From NCBI RefSeq assembly GCF_012427705.1, contig NZ_CP048602.1, positions 2,046,001 to 2,110,000 on the forward strand: a DNA stretch of 64,000 bases, written 5' to 3'. Positions 52,108 to 62,400 of the stretch are shown here, piece after piece. Under the pieces are notes generated by a model. It did no database searches, was not told the origin of the DNA, and saw only the letters and a program-made list of their open reading frames with translations. Numbering within the stretch: the first letter of the stretch is position 1; the number at the start of each line of letters is the position of its first letter. The position numbers and the translations under genes are program-made. The stretch is from Vreelandella piezotolerans (GTDB lineage: Bacteria > Pseudomonadota > Gammaproteobacteria > Pseudomonadales > Halomonadaceae).

Positions 52108-54738
52108 CTAGAAAAAATCATCCGTAAACGCGAGATCAATCACCACCCGGTAGCGCTCCCGCTCGGTGCCCAGATCTTTATCGCGCAACACCAGGAAGTA
52201 GTCGTTTTTACGGTCGAATGAAGTGCCCGATAGCGAGAGGCGCACCGACTTCATGCGCTCGTTCATATTGTCGCTTGCGCTATCGAAGGTCACGACCTCC
52301 TCACTGGAAACCACCTCGCTGCCCGCGTAAACCGCCACCGACAGCGTGACCGGGCGGAGGCGCTCGCTCACCGCTTCGGTTTGCAGCAGGTCGAAGCGCT
52401 GAATGTTATTGACCATCTTCAGCGATGCCTTGGGTGAGATCACTTCCACCTTGCGGCTGGTGCGCTTTTCTACCTTCTCTCCCCGCAGCTGCTGAACAGT
52501 GAGCACGGGCACCACAATTTCCTGGGGCATAATGCCCCCGTGTACAAAGCGCGCCCCGCCGACAAAGTGAAAACGGTGCGCGCCTTTGGGTATCCAGAAC
52601 TGGGTGTCGCAGGTGGTGCCAGCCGTATCGCGGGTATGGCCGTGCCACACGCTGGGGTTATCGGGCAGCGACTCGCCCAACACATAGCGCTTTTTGCTTT
52701 TGAAGGCCGACGTTGGCTTGTCTGACAGCGCCGTGCGGTCGGTAGCATCCAACGCGCTGCGCTGAAACAGGAAACCGTGGTCGGCGGTGACCAACACGGT
52801 GCTGGTGTTCAGGTGCATGAGAATTTTACGGGTCAGCTGATCCAGTTCATCAATGGCATCCTCCACCGCTGCGAACGTCTCGCTTTCAGTGTTAGCGGCA
52901 TCCCCACGGGCATCCACCACGTTGTGGTAAACGTACATCAGCTGCACGCCTTTGATCTTTTCGCGCCCCTCTTCACGGCTCCAGCCTTTTACGTCCTCGG
53001 CGGTGACGGCTAACGCCTCCCCGCCTAGCGCGGCTTTAAGTAACTTGCTGCGGTTCGCCGTACCTTGGGTGGATTGGCCATTCACCAGCACCGTATCGCT
53101 GCCCGGCTGATAGCTGAGCTCTCGGTGCGGTAACAGCGAGGCCATCCCCAGCGTGGTGTAGCTAGGCACCACACCTAACTGGCTTTTTAACGTCGCTTCG
53201 CTATAACGCTTAGCATTAATGCGCTCACGCAGCTCTTCCGCCGCTTCATAGCGGAAGGCATCGCTAATCACCACCACCACACGCTTTTGACGGCTAGCGG
53301 CTAGCTGGGGCTGCACCCAGTCGCGGTAAAAGTGTTGCTGGCTGGGGATATTGGGCAACTTCCAATGAGTGAGCCGCTGTTCGGCTTCCACGCGCTCGCT
53401 CCAATTACGGGTGAGCTGGCCTAGGAACCACTCGTCATAACAGCGCTCAACAGCGGCATCCAGGTTTTTAAGCAGCTCCACGCCAGTGGCATCAGACGCC
53501 ACGGCATAATGGCGATAGGCGGTATCAAAACGGTAGAGATCTGTTTGGTAAGCGTGGTAGAGCGCCTCAACACTCTCGTAATGAAAGCCTTTAGCATGCA
53601 GATGACGCAGGCTAAACAGCGCAATCGCCGCGGTAAGCGCGGCGTACAGCTGCCGGTAGCGCTCGCGGCGGGCATCGTTTTTATGCCGAGACGCCCAATA
53701 ACCGTCCAGGCGCGCCACAATGATTCTGTCGAATAGCTTCAGGTCGCGGGCATCCGCCGTGGGAATCGCCTGGCAGAGATCGACAATGATCTGCTTCTCC
53801 ACCACCTCAAACGTCGCCACATGGCTTAGCTGCTCTAGCGGCACATCCTGCAGCTTGTCATCAATGCGCTGGGCATCTGCCACCCACCCGGAGATCACAT
53901 CGAACGCGGGGTAAAAGCGCGAGCTATCTCGCCAGCGGGTGAGCAGCGCCCGCGAAGATGCTCGCGCATTAACAGAGGGAATGGCCACCTGACGCGCCCA
54001 GTCAGGAATATCAGAAATGCTCTCGCAGTAGCCAGTAATCAATAACCGCAGCATCAGTTGGCCGAAGTTCAGCGGCGCTTCACCGTTGAGTTCTGCTTGG
54101 CTAGCAGGGTAACCCACCTCGGCCTGCAGAGCACGCACCAGCGCAGGCACCAAGGCGTACTTCTCGGCTTCGACCAACGCCGCTGGGTTCGTCTCTAACC
54201 CCAGTTCATTGGCCACCGCTTCTTCAGCCAAGTGGAACAGCAGCGTGGCCACGTCAAGAGACGTGGCCCCCACCACCACGGCCAGCATCGCCAGATCCAG
54301 CTCATCTTCACTAAGGGAAGGCGTGACCAAACGCTTCAGGGCATCAATGCGCTTACGGCTGGCTAAAAACGCCTGCCGCTGCGCCAAGTGCTCGCGCAGT
54401 ACGTGGCGCGTTAGGCCCAGCTCATTGAAAATCATCGAAACGCGGTCGGCGTAAAAGCGGCCAGAGTACAGCTTGATATCCAGCAGCCAGTCGTCTTCTG
54501 GGGCTGGCTCGGCAGAGGGAAAGTAGAGCAGCGTAGGCGTTTCAGGCTCTTCCAGCTCCAGGCGTAGCTTCACGCCCAGAGTAGACTCCGCCGCCATATT
54601 GATCACCTGCACGCCTTCCAGCGCAAGCTCATTCAACGACTCAGCAAAGTGGCCAGGGGCGTCGTACCAGAAGACAATCCGATGACGATCAGTGAAGAAG
54701 GCGTGTTGTAAGCCCTGCTGGAGTTGGTCGAGCTGCAT
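52108..54738 (-). CDS. pglZ: PglZ, BREX type 1 phosphatase-family protein
   Basis: An 876-residue PglZ type A protein. The N-terminus RIVFWYDAPGHFAE is typical. The alkaline-phosphatase-like core shows VVVVISDAFRYEAAEELRER (metal aspartate, about 485) and TSTVLVTADHGFLFQRS (histidine, about 650). PglZ works with PglX in host DNA marking and phage blocking. It is full length. It is separated from pglX by six extra genes, whereas the canonical type 1 order places them next to each other. Confidence 0.94.
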   Translation of the reverse strand: MQLDQLQQGLQHAFFTDRHRIVFWYDAPGHFAESLNELALEGVQVINMAAESTLGVKLRLELEEPETPTLLYFPSAEPAPEDDWLLDIKLYSGRFYADRVSMIFNELGLTRHVLREHLAQRQAFLASRKRIDALKRLVTPSLSEDELDLAMLAVVVGATSLDVATLLFHLAEEAVANELGLETNPAALVEAEKYALVPALVRALQAEVGYPASQAELNGEAPLNFGQLMLRLLITGYCESISDIPDWARQVAIPSVNARASSRALLTRWRDSSRFYPAFDVISGWVADAQRIDDKLQDVPLEQLSHVATFEVVEKQIIVDLCQAIPTADARDLKLFDRIIVARLDGYWASRHKNDARRERYRQLYAALTAAIALFSLRHLHAKGFHYESVEALYHAYQTDLYRFDTAYRHYAVASDATGVELLKNLDAAVERCYDEWFLGQLTRNWSERVEAEQRLTHWKLPNIPSQQHFYRDWVQPQLAASRQKRVVVVISDAFRYEAAEELRERINAKRYSEATLKSQLGVVPSYTTLGMASLLPHRELSYQPGSDTVLVNGQSTQGTANRSKLLKAALGGEALAVTAEDVKGWSREEGREKIKGVQLMYVYHNVVDARGDAANTESETFAAVEDAIDELDQLTRKILMHLNTSTVLVTADHGFLFQRSALDATDRTALSDKPTSAFKSKKRYVLGESLPDNPSVWHGHTRDTAGTTCDTQFWIPKGAHRFHFVGGARFVHGGIMPQEIVVPVLTVQQLRGEKVEKRTSRKVEVISPKASLKMVNNIQRFDLLQTEAVSERLRPVTLSVAVYAGSEVVSSEEVVTFDSASDNMNERMKSVRLSLSGTSFDRKNDYFLVLRDKDLGTERERYRVVIDLAFTDDFF

Positions 54739-54885
54739 CTAGCCTCCTTGCCCATACTGCATAGATCAGCGCACTGAAAGGGGGTGTTCATCCATGCGGG
54801 TGATCAATAATTAATAAAACGTAAGATAATGGCCGGATTCTATCACGCGTAGTATGAAAAGCGCCGAGCCAGTGGCGCACTACGC

Positions 54886-55725
54886 TCAGTACGCTTCCAG
54901 CCGGGATACCGCACGTTCAACCGGGGTTCGGTAGCTTTCTCCAAACAGGAGCAGATGGTTCAGTAGCGGGTAGAGCTGAAAAAGCGCCTCTCGTCTTGGC
55001 CAATCATCGGGGGCGCTGCCGTTCCAGTACGCCTCGAAGAAAGCCGAACCGGGCGAGCCGAACAGCGTCAACATCGCCAGATCCACCTCTGGAAAGTGGC
55101 GGTAAACAGCAGGATCAATGATCGCGGGGCCTTGGGGCGTGAACAGCACATTGCCCGACCACAAATCGCCGTGCACTAAGCGAGGCGCAACATCCGGCAG
55201 CCAACGCTCTAAGCCGTGAGCCAGTGTTTCAAGGCGTTGCCGCAATCCGTGATCCAACAGCCCCTGGGCATAACAGGCGTTAATGAGCGGCAGCAAACGT
55301 CGCTCGCGCTGAAAAACGCGGCCATCCTTCATTGGTGCATTGGGTTGGGGCGTTTTACCGCAGGCATTATCGCGGGGCCAACCGTGCTCGCCCCCCGAAA
55401 CCCCATGCAGCTTACGCAGCCCCTCCCCTAATGCTGCTTCATCGCCATGGCGGTGCGGTACTGTTTCCAACGCCTCCATCACCAGCCACTCCCCCTGCTG
55501 GGCAAGCACCGCCGGCACCATCAAGCCGCTATTAGCGTTGGCGAGCGCCTTTAACCCATCGGCTTCACCGGCTAGCCGAGCGGGGTGATCTTGCTTCACC
55601 ACAACATCACCCTCACGGGTATGCAGCCGATACGTCGCGGCACTGTCACCACCACTAAGCGGTTGAAGCGCACCTTGGGGGCTAATCCCAGCTTCGTGTA
55701 ACAATGCGGTGAGCGTGTGGTTCAT
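54886..55725 (-). CDS. Fructosamine-kinase-family protein
   Basis: A 279-residue kinase of the fructosamine kinase/aminoglycoside phosphotransferase fold. The catalytic loop is LVHGDLWSGNVLFTPQGPAI near residue 182 (HGDxxxxN), with IIDPAVYRHFPEVDLAMLTL supplying the metal-binding D. The N-terminal lysine loop (DVVVKQDHPARLAGEADGLK) is present. The family phosphorylates glycated amines to repair proteins. Whether it is part of the BREX locus or a housekeeping passenger is open; it sits 147 bases upstream of pglZ in the same direction. Confidence 0.88.
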   Translation of the reverse strand: MNHTLTALLHEAGISPQGALQPLSGGDSAATYRLHTREGDVVVKQDHPARLAGEADGLKALANANSGLMVPAVLAQQGEWLVMEALETVPHRHGDEAALGEGLRKLHGVSGGEHGWPRDNACGKTPQPNAPMKDGRVFQRERRLLPLINACYAQGLLDHGLRQRLETLAHGLERWLPDVAPRLVHGDLWSGNVLFTPQGPAIIDPAVYRHFPEVDLAMLTLFGSPGSAFFEAYWNGSAPDDWPRREALFQLYPLLNHLLLFGESYRTPVERAVSRLEAY

Positions 55726-55792
55726 ACGCTAACTCCCATAAACATCCACGCTTAACTCAGTGCCGAACAACCGAAGGCCAAGAAAAACAACC

Positions 55793-56779
55793 TTACTCTG
55801 AAGCCTCACTCGTTACGCTTTTCACCAGTGCGATAGCGCGGCGTATAACATCCACAGTGGCTTGCATATCTAATTGGCCGTTGTGAACTGCCTGACGGTA
55901 GTCTTCGCTGTTCAGTATGGCGACAACCATCGAGTGCCCGTGGCCAAACCGAGTAGGTTTCTTGGTTTCAAAGCCAAACGCTTCAGAGTGCGTCACTATC
56001 TTATGATGCCAATGACGCCGCAGCGCCGCTCTTCTCGAAGCCTCTGGTACGTCAATACGAAAACGCAGCTCTTGGTTATCAACGAGCTGAATATGCAAAA
56101 TATCCTCAAAGCCGCACCAAAATCCTAAAAACCCACCTGACTGGTTGGGCACATAGCCCCAGTTACCTTCGCCAAGCTGCTCCTTGAGCGCTTTATAGAA
56201 GCCTATCCAGGCATACCCATCCCACTTCTCAAGAGAAAGTGTCTGATAAGCCGCCACCCGCGCTTCCCACTGATATAGCCACTCAAAATAGTCATGGAAA
56301 ATCGCATTGCTTGTCCCGGTTCCTGTTTCAAGCACAGCCAATACCTCACTGCGTAGGAAGGGCTGGAAGCCATGCTGGTAGATCGCCTTGTAGCAGCTCT
56401 GATCACCCGTTTTGAAATACATCGCCAGGATATTCTCTGGCTGGTAGCCCCTGCCCTGAATGTTGGTAAGGTACTTAGCCAGCTGGTTGGAGTGCACTTC
56501 GGTATGCGTTTTATCCTCAATAACGATGGCATACGTGCCATCTAGCACGCACAACACATCAATATGCTTACTCTGGCGCGTTACGCTAACCTCGGTAAAC
56601 TGCGGCAACGGTTTGCTATGCTTTGCGAAAAAAGCAGCGATCAGCTCTCTCGCACACGCATGGAGCTGGGGGTCTGCTGACGCATACTGGGTATCTGCCC
56701 ATGCCAATAACCACGCTATAAAGGCGTCCTGTGATAGCTCTGTTGTGGCAAATGAAAAAATGTTGGGTTTTTCAAGCAT
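55793..56779 (-). CDS. PD-(D/E)XK nuclease-family protein
   Basis: A 328-residue protein of the PDDEXK_4 type. FATTELSQDAFIAWLLAWAD near residue 10 and the catalytic block KHIDVLCVLDGTYAIVIEDK near 72-91 give the D...ExK pattern (D in IDVLCVL, E and K in IEDK). Family members are often found in BREX and other defence islands and are thought to be nucleases. It lies 68 bases upstream of the fructosamine-kinase-like gene. Confidence 0.82.
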   Translation of the reverse strand: MLEKPNIFSFATTELSQDAFIAWLLAWADTQYASADPQLHACARELIAAFFAKHSKPLPQFTEVSVTRQSKHIDVLCVLDGTYAIVIEDKTHTEVHSNQLAKYLTNIQGRGYQPENILAMYFKTGDQSCYKAIYQHGFQPFLRSEVLAVLETGTGTSNAIFHDYFEWLYQWEARVAAYQTLSLEKWDGYAWIGFYKALKEQLGEGNWGYVPNQSGGFLGFWCGFEDILHIQLVDNQELRFRIDVPEASRRAALRRHWHHKIVTHSEAFGFETKKPTRFGHGHSMVVAILNSEDYRQAVHNGQLDMQATVDVIRRAIALVKSVTSEASE

Positions 56780-56884
56780 TAAATTACCAATTTTAAAAAA
56801 ACCAGCTGATAGCTAATTAAATTTTTATCAGTGTTGATAAAACCAGTGTCAGTGATACATCAACTGGCTGCCCTTTAAAAACAA

Positions 56885-57169
56885 CTACATATTCAGTTCA
56901 TAATTAACGAAATCGTTCCACTCACCAATTGCTTCGTCGAGAGCTCTAGAGTGGTTGCGTATCGCATCCTCTTGCTCACTTACAAACTGCTGTATGCAAA
57001 TACGATACATATCTACTTCGTCATTAAACATATCAACTTCCCACTGAGACTGAAACTCATAAGGCTTGATAGGTTTAAAGCAACTGTGGCTAGCCCGCCA
57101 ACGATCATGTGCAAATAATTCCGCAGAAGCGAATACAGAAATTAAGGCTAAAATCATGCTAACTTTCAT
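56885..57169 (-). CDS. Secreted protein of unknown function
   Basis: A 94-residue protein with a signal peptide (MILALISVFASAELFA) and a conserved-looking body, YEFQSQWEVDMFNDEVDMYR followed by CIQQFVSEQEDA and AIGEWNDFVNYELN. Its ATG overlaps the stop of the DarT-partner gene (ATGA), so it is translationally coupled to that module. Short periplasmic proteins of this pattern exist in many bacteria without a known role. Confidence 0.65.
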   Translation of the reverse strand: MKVSMILALISVFASAELFAHDRWRASHSCFKPIKPYEFQSQWEVDMFNDEVDMYRICIQQFVSEQEDAIRNHSRALDEAIGEWNDFVNYELNM

Positions 57170-57861
57170 AGGAGATCCCCCTGCAATGAATCTCTCTTTA
57201 CTTTTTCATTTCTATCTGAAATAAAACTATAAAAACTTTCTGAGGAAGAAAGCGCTGTCTCTAACACACCCATGTGCACCATAGAAACATACAATGCCGA
57301 CGAGTAAGCTTGGCAGTTGATTGATTTAACGGGATTGAATTCAATATCTGTAAATGCAGAAAAATCTACAATTTTTTCAGATAAATGCTTATTTTTTTGT
57401 AAGGCATTGATATACAGCCAATCATAAAAAAAAGTCTTCGGCTCGATAGGGAAATTTTTCCCAAAAAAATTAAAACCGACTACTTCGCCTGACTCTTTAA
57501 GCCTTGGATCTTTCTTTGCCTCTCTTGAACTTTTATCTAGCAAATCTCTATAAGGTCCACCTTTTTCAAATACCTTACTCGACTGAAATGCAGACTCAAC
57601 TGAAAACACTCGCTTTTTATTATTTGTCTCAATCATCAAATTGAACGCACTTAACGATACTCCCACTTCATGCAATGACTTACTTGACACTTCAAGTATT
57701 GGTGAAAATCCATGTTTTTCACTAGCTTCATGAAGTGACAATACTGACTTCTGCTTTTGTGACTTAGACATACCAGGAAACCATTGAAAATCAACCTCAA
57801 AGATCTCAACACCTGGTACACAACCAGTTTTCACAGGTATAAAAAGAGGCCTTTTCGCCAT
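57166..57861 (-). CDS. Probable DarT partner protein (DUF6977-like)
   Basis: A 231-residue protein opening AKRPLFIPVKTGCVPGVEIF, then VDFQWFPGMSKSQKQKSVLS. I associate that pattern with proteins encoded next to DarT-type ADP-ribosyltransferases. The ATG at 57861 lies one base after the darT-like stop and has AAGGA upstream. A longer frame exists upstream but overlaps darT by 190 bases and is rejected. It could be an antitoxin or cofactor; the classic DarG macrodomain is not apparent. Confidence 0.6.
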   Translation of the reverse strand: MAKRPLFIPVKTGCVPGVEIFEVDFQWFPGMSKSQKQKSVLSLHEASEKHGFSPILEVSSKSLHEVGVSLSAFNLMIETNNKKRVFSVESAFQSSKVFEKGGPYRDLLDKSSREAKKDPRLKESGEVVGFNFFGKNFPIEPKTFFYDWLYINALQKNKHLSEKIVDFSAFTDIEFNPVKSINCQAYSSALYVSMVHMGVLETALSSSESFYSFISDRNEKVKRDSLQGDLL

Positions 57862-57862
57862 A

Positions 57863-58819
57863 TCATGCAGTCCTTCTTTTTCTGGAATATTCTCGTGACG
57901 AAAAAAAACTGGCATCGACAAATGAATTTTTCCCAGGATAATAAAAGTCAAATTGATCCATAGCACTTTTGGAATCAAAAATGAATGCATTAATCTTATC
58001 AGCAGAGACTTTATCCAAAGAAAGCACTTCTGCTTGAGGGTTAGTAGGGTCATACGTAGCTAAAGGAAGTACAGATCTCGAAGCATCGTCCAGATCATCG
58101 TACATTTCTTTTAGTGCCGAAACAGTCCCCAAGCTACGTTTATTTTTATAAGTCATTCGCTTGTCTGCTGCATTGTATTTGCAAAATAGGCAATTATTTT
58201 CCCACAGCACCGACTTGTCTATCACTAGCATAACCCAAGTAATGCTAGGATCTTTGCAACGATACTTATAAAACATTTTATAGTTTGGAAAACCAATTGA
58301 CAAAGATACTGATTCCCTTACTCCATCCAGCCTGAGGGCGTCGTTATATACATAATTAGCCCCACTAACATCCAACGCAGTCCTTGTTAGCAATCCATTA
58401 GAAATTATATTGGGTATATTATATGCCTGGGTAAAATGCACCAGGTATGGTATCTCCCTGACACTTACAAAATCTTTTATTTCATTTATCTTGTCAAATA
58501 CACATGAGTTAGAATTAGCTGCACCATTATTCTCTACTTGGGTGACAGCACACACCTCTTTTTTTTCATTATCATCAACTTCAAGTGAAGGCTTATTTTC
58601 CACAAAAAGGCTATTTACTAACTCTTTATCTTGCATTTCCTGAGACAAACGACTTATTCGCAGCAATGCTTCACGACGCTCCAAATCAGACATAGCATCT
58701 ACAGCAGGGCTGCCTGACTTTTTATAAGACGTTTCTCCACCATCATTTTTCTCAGAGCTGTTTAGCTCATAAACCCAAACAAAAAACAAAATGACCAGAA
58801 TAACTAAAAACGCCAACAT
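57863..58819 (-). CDS. Membrane-anchored DarT-like ADP-ribosyltransferase
   Basis: A 318-residue protein. An N-terminal transmembrane helix (LAFLVILVILFFVWVYEL) and a polar linker of about 110 residues precede a DarT (DUF4433) domain. That domain shows YLVHFTQAYNIPNIISNGLL near 129-148 (NAD+-binding), SLSIGFPNYKMFYKYR near 180, and the catalytic glutamate in NPQAEVLSLDKV near 275. DarT enzymes modify thymidine in single-stranded DNA and act as toxins or phage defence. The membrane anchor is unusual. It is followed by its partner gene after 1 base. Confidence 0.72.
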   Translation of the reverse strand: MLAFLVILVILFFVWVYELNSSEKNDGGETSYKKSGSPAVDAMSDLERREALLRISRLSQEMQDKELVNSLFVENKPSLEVDDNEKKEVCAVTQVENNGAANSNSCVFDKINEIKDFVSVREIPYLVHFTQAYNIPNIISNGLLTRTALDVSGANYVYNDALRLDGVRESVSLSIGFPNYKMFYKYRCKDPSITWVMLVIDKSVLWENNCLFCKYNAADKRMTYKNKRSLGTVSALKEMYDDLDDASRSVLPLATYDPTNPQAEVLSLDKVSADKINAFIFDSKSAMDQFDFYYPGKNSFVDASFFSSREYSRKRRTA

Positions 58820-58857
58820 AAGAACCCATCCTTTGATATTGGTCTTAATGTAATAGT

Positions 58858-59385
58858 TTAAGAAACCTTTTCCAAATACTTGGATTCAAAAAAGGAAATC
58901 AAGCTTTCTGGGCTTTTATCTAAAGCTTCAGAGAGCTTGACAACATCCTCATCTATCGAGTTATTTAACCTAATATAGCTGTCATAAGACAGCCTACCAT
59001 CCTTAGCCATTTTTCTAGCTTCTTCAGCTTTTTGTTTTTTTCTTGCAATGTCTTGCATGATAATAAACCGTATTTTTAGCTCACGCTCCTTCTTTACTTC
59101 TATCAACTTGGCCTTTGTTTTTTCAACCTGCTTCTCAGCTTCGGCGTCCAAAACATTAATGCCTTCCTGAACAGCACTTAGTGTATTGCTAGCAACACGC
59201 TTTGATTCATCTATGTATTGCTGCGTTTTGGCAGCAGGTTTAGCAATAAGCATCACCAAACCAGATAGCGTAATAAATGGAATCGCTATGTACGTTAGGT
59301 AGACTCCAACATACGTCACTGTAAACAGTGTTACTAGATAGAGACCTAGCGTTGTCCAAAAAACAAATGCAGCTTTTTCGTACAT
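58858..59385 (-). CDS. Membrane protein with coiled coil
   Basis: A 175-residue protein. Two N-terminal transmembrane segments (FVFWTTLGLYLVTLFTVTYV and LTYIAIPFITLSGLVMLIA) are followed by a charged coiled coil (EAEKQVEKTKAKLIEVKKER) and a C-terminal EALDKSPESLISFFESKYLE. The family is not recognised. It lies between pglX and the darT-like gene in the same direction, 38 bases from the latter, and may tether the DarT module at the membrane. Confidence 0.6.
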   Translation of the reverse strand: MYEKAAFVFWTTLGLYLVTLFTVTYVGVYLTYIAIPFITLSGLVMLIAKPAAKTQQYIDESKRVASNTLSAVQEGINVLDAEAEKQVEKTKAKLIEVKKERELKIRFIIMQDIARKKQKAEEARKMAKDGRLSYDSYIRLNNSIDEDVVKLSEALDKSPESLISFFESKYLEKVS

Positions 59386-59430
59386 TTCCCCGCTCCCTTT
59401 CTTTTATTATCTATCCAATTAAAATTTTAA

Positions 59431-62400
59431 TTATTTTCCAACGACCTGCTTCACTTCCGCCAACAGATTCCCAAACTTGCCGTAATTCACCTTCACCCCA
59501 TCATCCAGATCCAGCGAGATACGCTGGTCGGCGTAGTGACGCAGCTTCTCGTCGAAGGTGTTAAGTTCGGCTTGCTGTTTGTAGAGCTTGCTTAGCTCTT
59601 TTTCGATGCTTTTCGCTTCGGCGGCGGAGGTGCTGGCGTCTTTGTCTTGCTCTAGCTTTTCCACGTAGCTGGCGAGCTTGGTGGTGAGCGGGATAACGTA
59701 GTCGGTGCGCATCTCGGCCAGGGTGCTTTCGTTGTAGCGGTGCAGGTAAACCAAGCACTCGAAGGCTTTCTGTTTGCCGGAGGAAAACAGCCAGTAGATC
59801 GGGCGTTTCTTGTAGGTGCGCAGGTGGTCCTTGAAGAATTGTGTACTCAGGTAGCGGCGGATCGTCTCTAATGCGGCTTCGCCTTTCTTGGGCTTGATGG
59901 CATGCAGACAGAGGCTTTCGGCGACAAAGTCAAGGTTTTCTTTGAGATTTTCATCGCCCCAGACAGTACGCACGAAGTCGCGGAAGCGGTTGGTGGCGTC
60001 GTCGGGGAACCATTCCTGATCGGTGAGCGGGATGATGGCGTTGTCATCCGGCGCAAAGCTGGGCTCGGGGATCTGGGCGAGGTAATCGCGGACAGTCTCG
60101 CCCTGGCTGGCGAGAATCAGGCCGGGCTTGTCCAGCGAGTAGCGGCCCATCATGCAGCCGATAGCATAGCTGACCAATTCCTTGAGGGTGTCGCACTGCA
60201 GCAGAATTTCCAGCTCTTCTTCGGAGCGATTGCCGCCGTAACGGTAATGCGGATTACAGGTCAGGGTAATTTCATCCAATGGCACATCCGACGTCAGTTC
60301 GTCCTTTAAACCATAAGCTTCGATAAATAAGCGGTTGTTTTCCTCTTCAAGACGCTGCATTTCTAGTGTTGTTTCTAACCAGTAAGTACGGAGAGCAGCA
60401 TAATTGACAGATAACTTTGATTGGTGGAAACGTTCATCAAAAAGATGCAAACAAATAAAGTCCCAGGATGTTTCATAGGCATCCCAGTCCTTTTTACTGA
60501 GCAATAAAATTGAATCACAAACTCTGTGAACTGATGTGACAGAATTTGAGTCTCTAATTTCTCTAAATGGAAGGTTTCCTACATCTCCAACCTGATAGTG
60601 CAACGTTGGGCTTGTTAAGCTAATAAAATGTGTTGAAAGTTTAGAGCATAAATACCCAAGAAGTAATTTGATATCATGGTTGTAGGCACAGGATCCGCCT
60701 TTTTCATAAAGCATTCCGCTAGGCATGTACCTAGCACCAAAGTATGCGCTGCTTATATCAGTCCAGGTAACGGCAGGTTCGAAGTAAGGGTTGGATCTTT
60801 TGAGAACCAAACCTGAATTTCCTTTTAAGTAAGGATATTTATGAATGATAGTATTGTGTAAATCCTCACCATCATTTTTCCATAAAACCACATACTCTAG
60901 ATTTCCATACCACCGCCGATAGTTGCCACCCTTGTTAATCGGAAACCAGCTAAATTCACTGTTGATAGCTTCAGATCTACTCAGCTCAAATCCAATATTA
61001 TTGTTTTCCACTTCGTACCAACGCCTTAAGAAGCGTTCATTATCCGAGGTAAGAAGTCCTTGTCGTATTTCTCCCGATGAACGAATTGATTCACCTTCAA
61101 ACAAACCTATAGTTTTGGCGCTTGCCCAATACGCCACCGGACTCCCCGGAATCTTCTTGAAATCATCCGGTTTGGCTTTATAGAACCAACCGCAATCACG
61201 GTTCTGAATGGCTTCCAGAGTTTTCGGCCCTTGGTTTACAGCGCCTCGAAAATCCGATAGGCGGATATAGCTGCCTGTGTAGCTGGCGATATGACCTTTG
61301 CTTAACGTAAAAGTACAAATCGGCACTGTTGCACCATCAAAGCCTGAATACTCCAGCTGAATAAGGCTGGTGATGACATCTTCTTCAATCAAGCGCTTGC
61401 GCAGCTGCTCGTAGCTGGAAATGAACATCCACACGAAAGGCGTCATAAAGCCAAGCTGGCCGTGATCTTTGGCAAAGTCTAAATTGCGGACGATAAAGGC
61501 GGAAAACAAATCCTTTTCGTAGCCTTTGTAGGCATCTTTCAGGTATTTCTTCACCGCTGGCGTTTGATACTTACTGCCCATATATGGCGGGTTAGCCACT
61601 ACTGCTTCATACCGCTGGGCCAATACCCATGCCTGCTGTATCACCGGCACTAACCGCTGAGCGGCGGCTTTTTGCATCATATCGCCGCTGTTGCTTAATT
61701 CGCTCAGTTCCTCCAGCAGTGCTTTAAGCGGCGCTTCCCATTCATTGGGGACTTCAATCAGCGAGCCGAAGGTTTTGGCATCTTGGAAGCGCTCGATTAA
61801 ATCAGCAATCAGCTTGTAAGTGGCGTCGTTGCTGGAAAGATCTTGCTGTTCGCTATCAAACAGGCTTTGGGATTGGCCCTGGTGCCAGTCGCCGGTGAGG
61901 TTCAGGTCGCGCCATAGGGTATTAACATCCAGGTATTGGCTACTTTGCATGGCCAACACGTTCAGGCGCACGTTTCGGGTGAGAATGCGGCGGTCGTCTT
62001 CTCGGGCTTTCATCATCAGCGCAAAACCCGCCAGTTGGGCAGCGCGGTCGTCGATATCCAGGCCGAACAGGTTGTTTTCCAGAATCAGCTTGGGAATATC
62101 GCGGGTGCGGTAGCCACGTTCTTCGTAGATCGCCTTCAGCACGTTGTAGGCTTCCACCAAAATATGGCCGGAGCCGCAGGCGGGATCGAGCACCTTGATG
62201 GTTTCAGGGTCGAGGCTGGCCGGGTTGATGGCGTCCAGCTGGGCCTGTACCTCGGGCTCCTGCTCGGCGGGCTCGATGTAGTACGGCATCTCGGCCTTGA
62301 GCTTTGATGTGGGGTAGGTTTGCAGCCACTGGCGGCCTACCGAGTTCTGCACCAGGTATTGCACGATCCAGTTGGGGGTGAACAGCTGAGTGGCGGCGGG

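Noticed and set aside
57862..58053. Longer N-terminus for the DarT partner gene
   Set aside because: It would overlap the darT-like gene by 190 bases with no ribosome site; the ATG at 57861 has one and sits one base after the darT stop.
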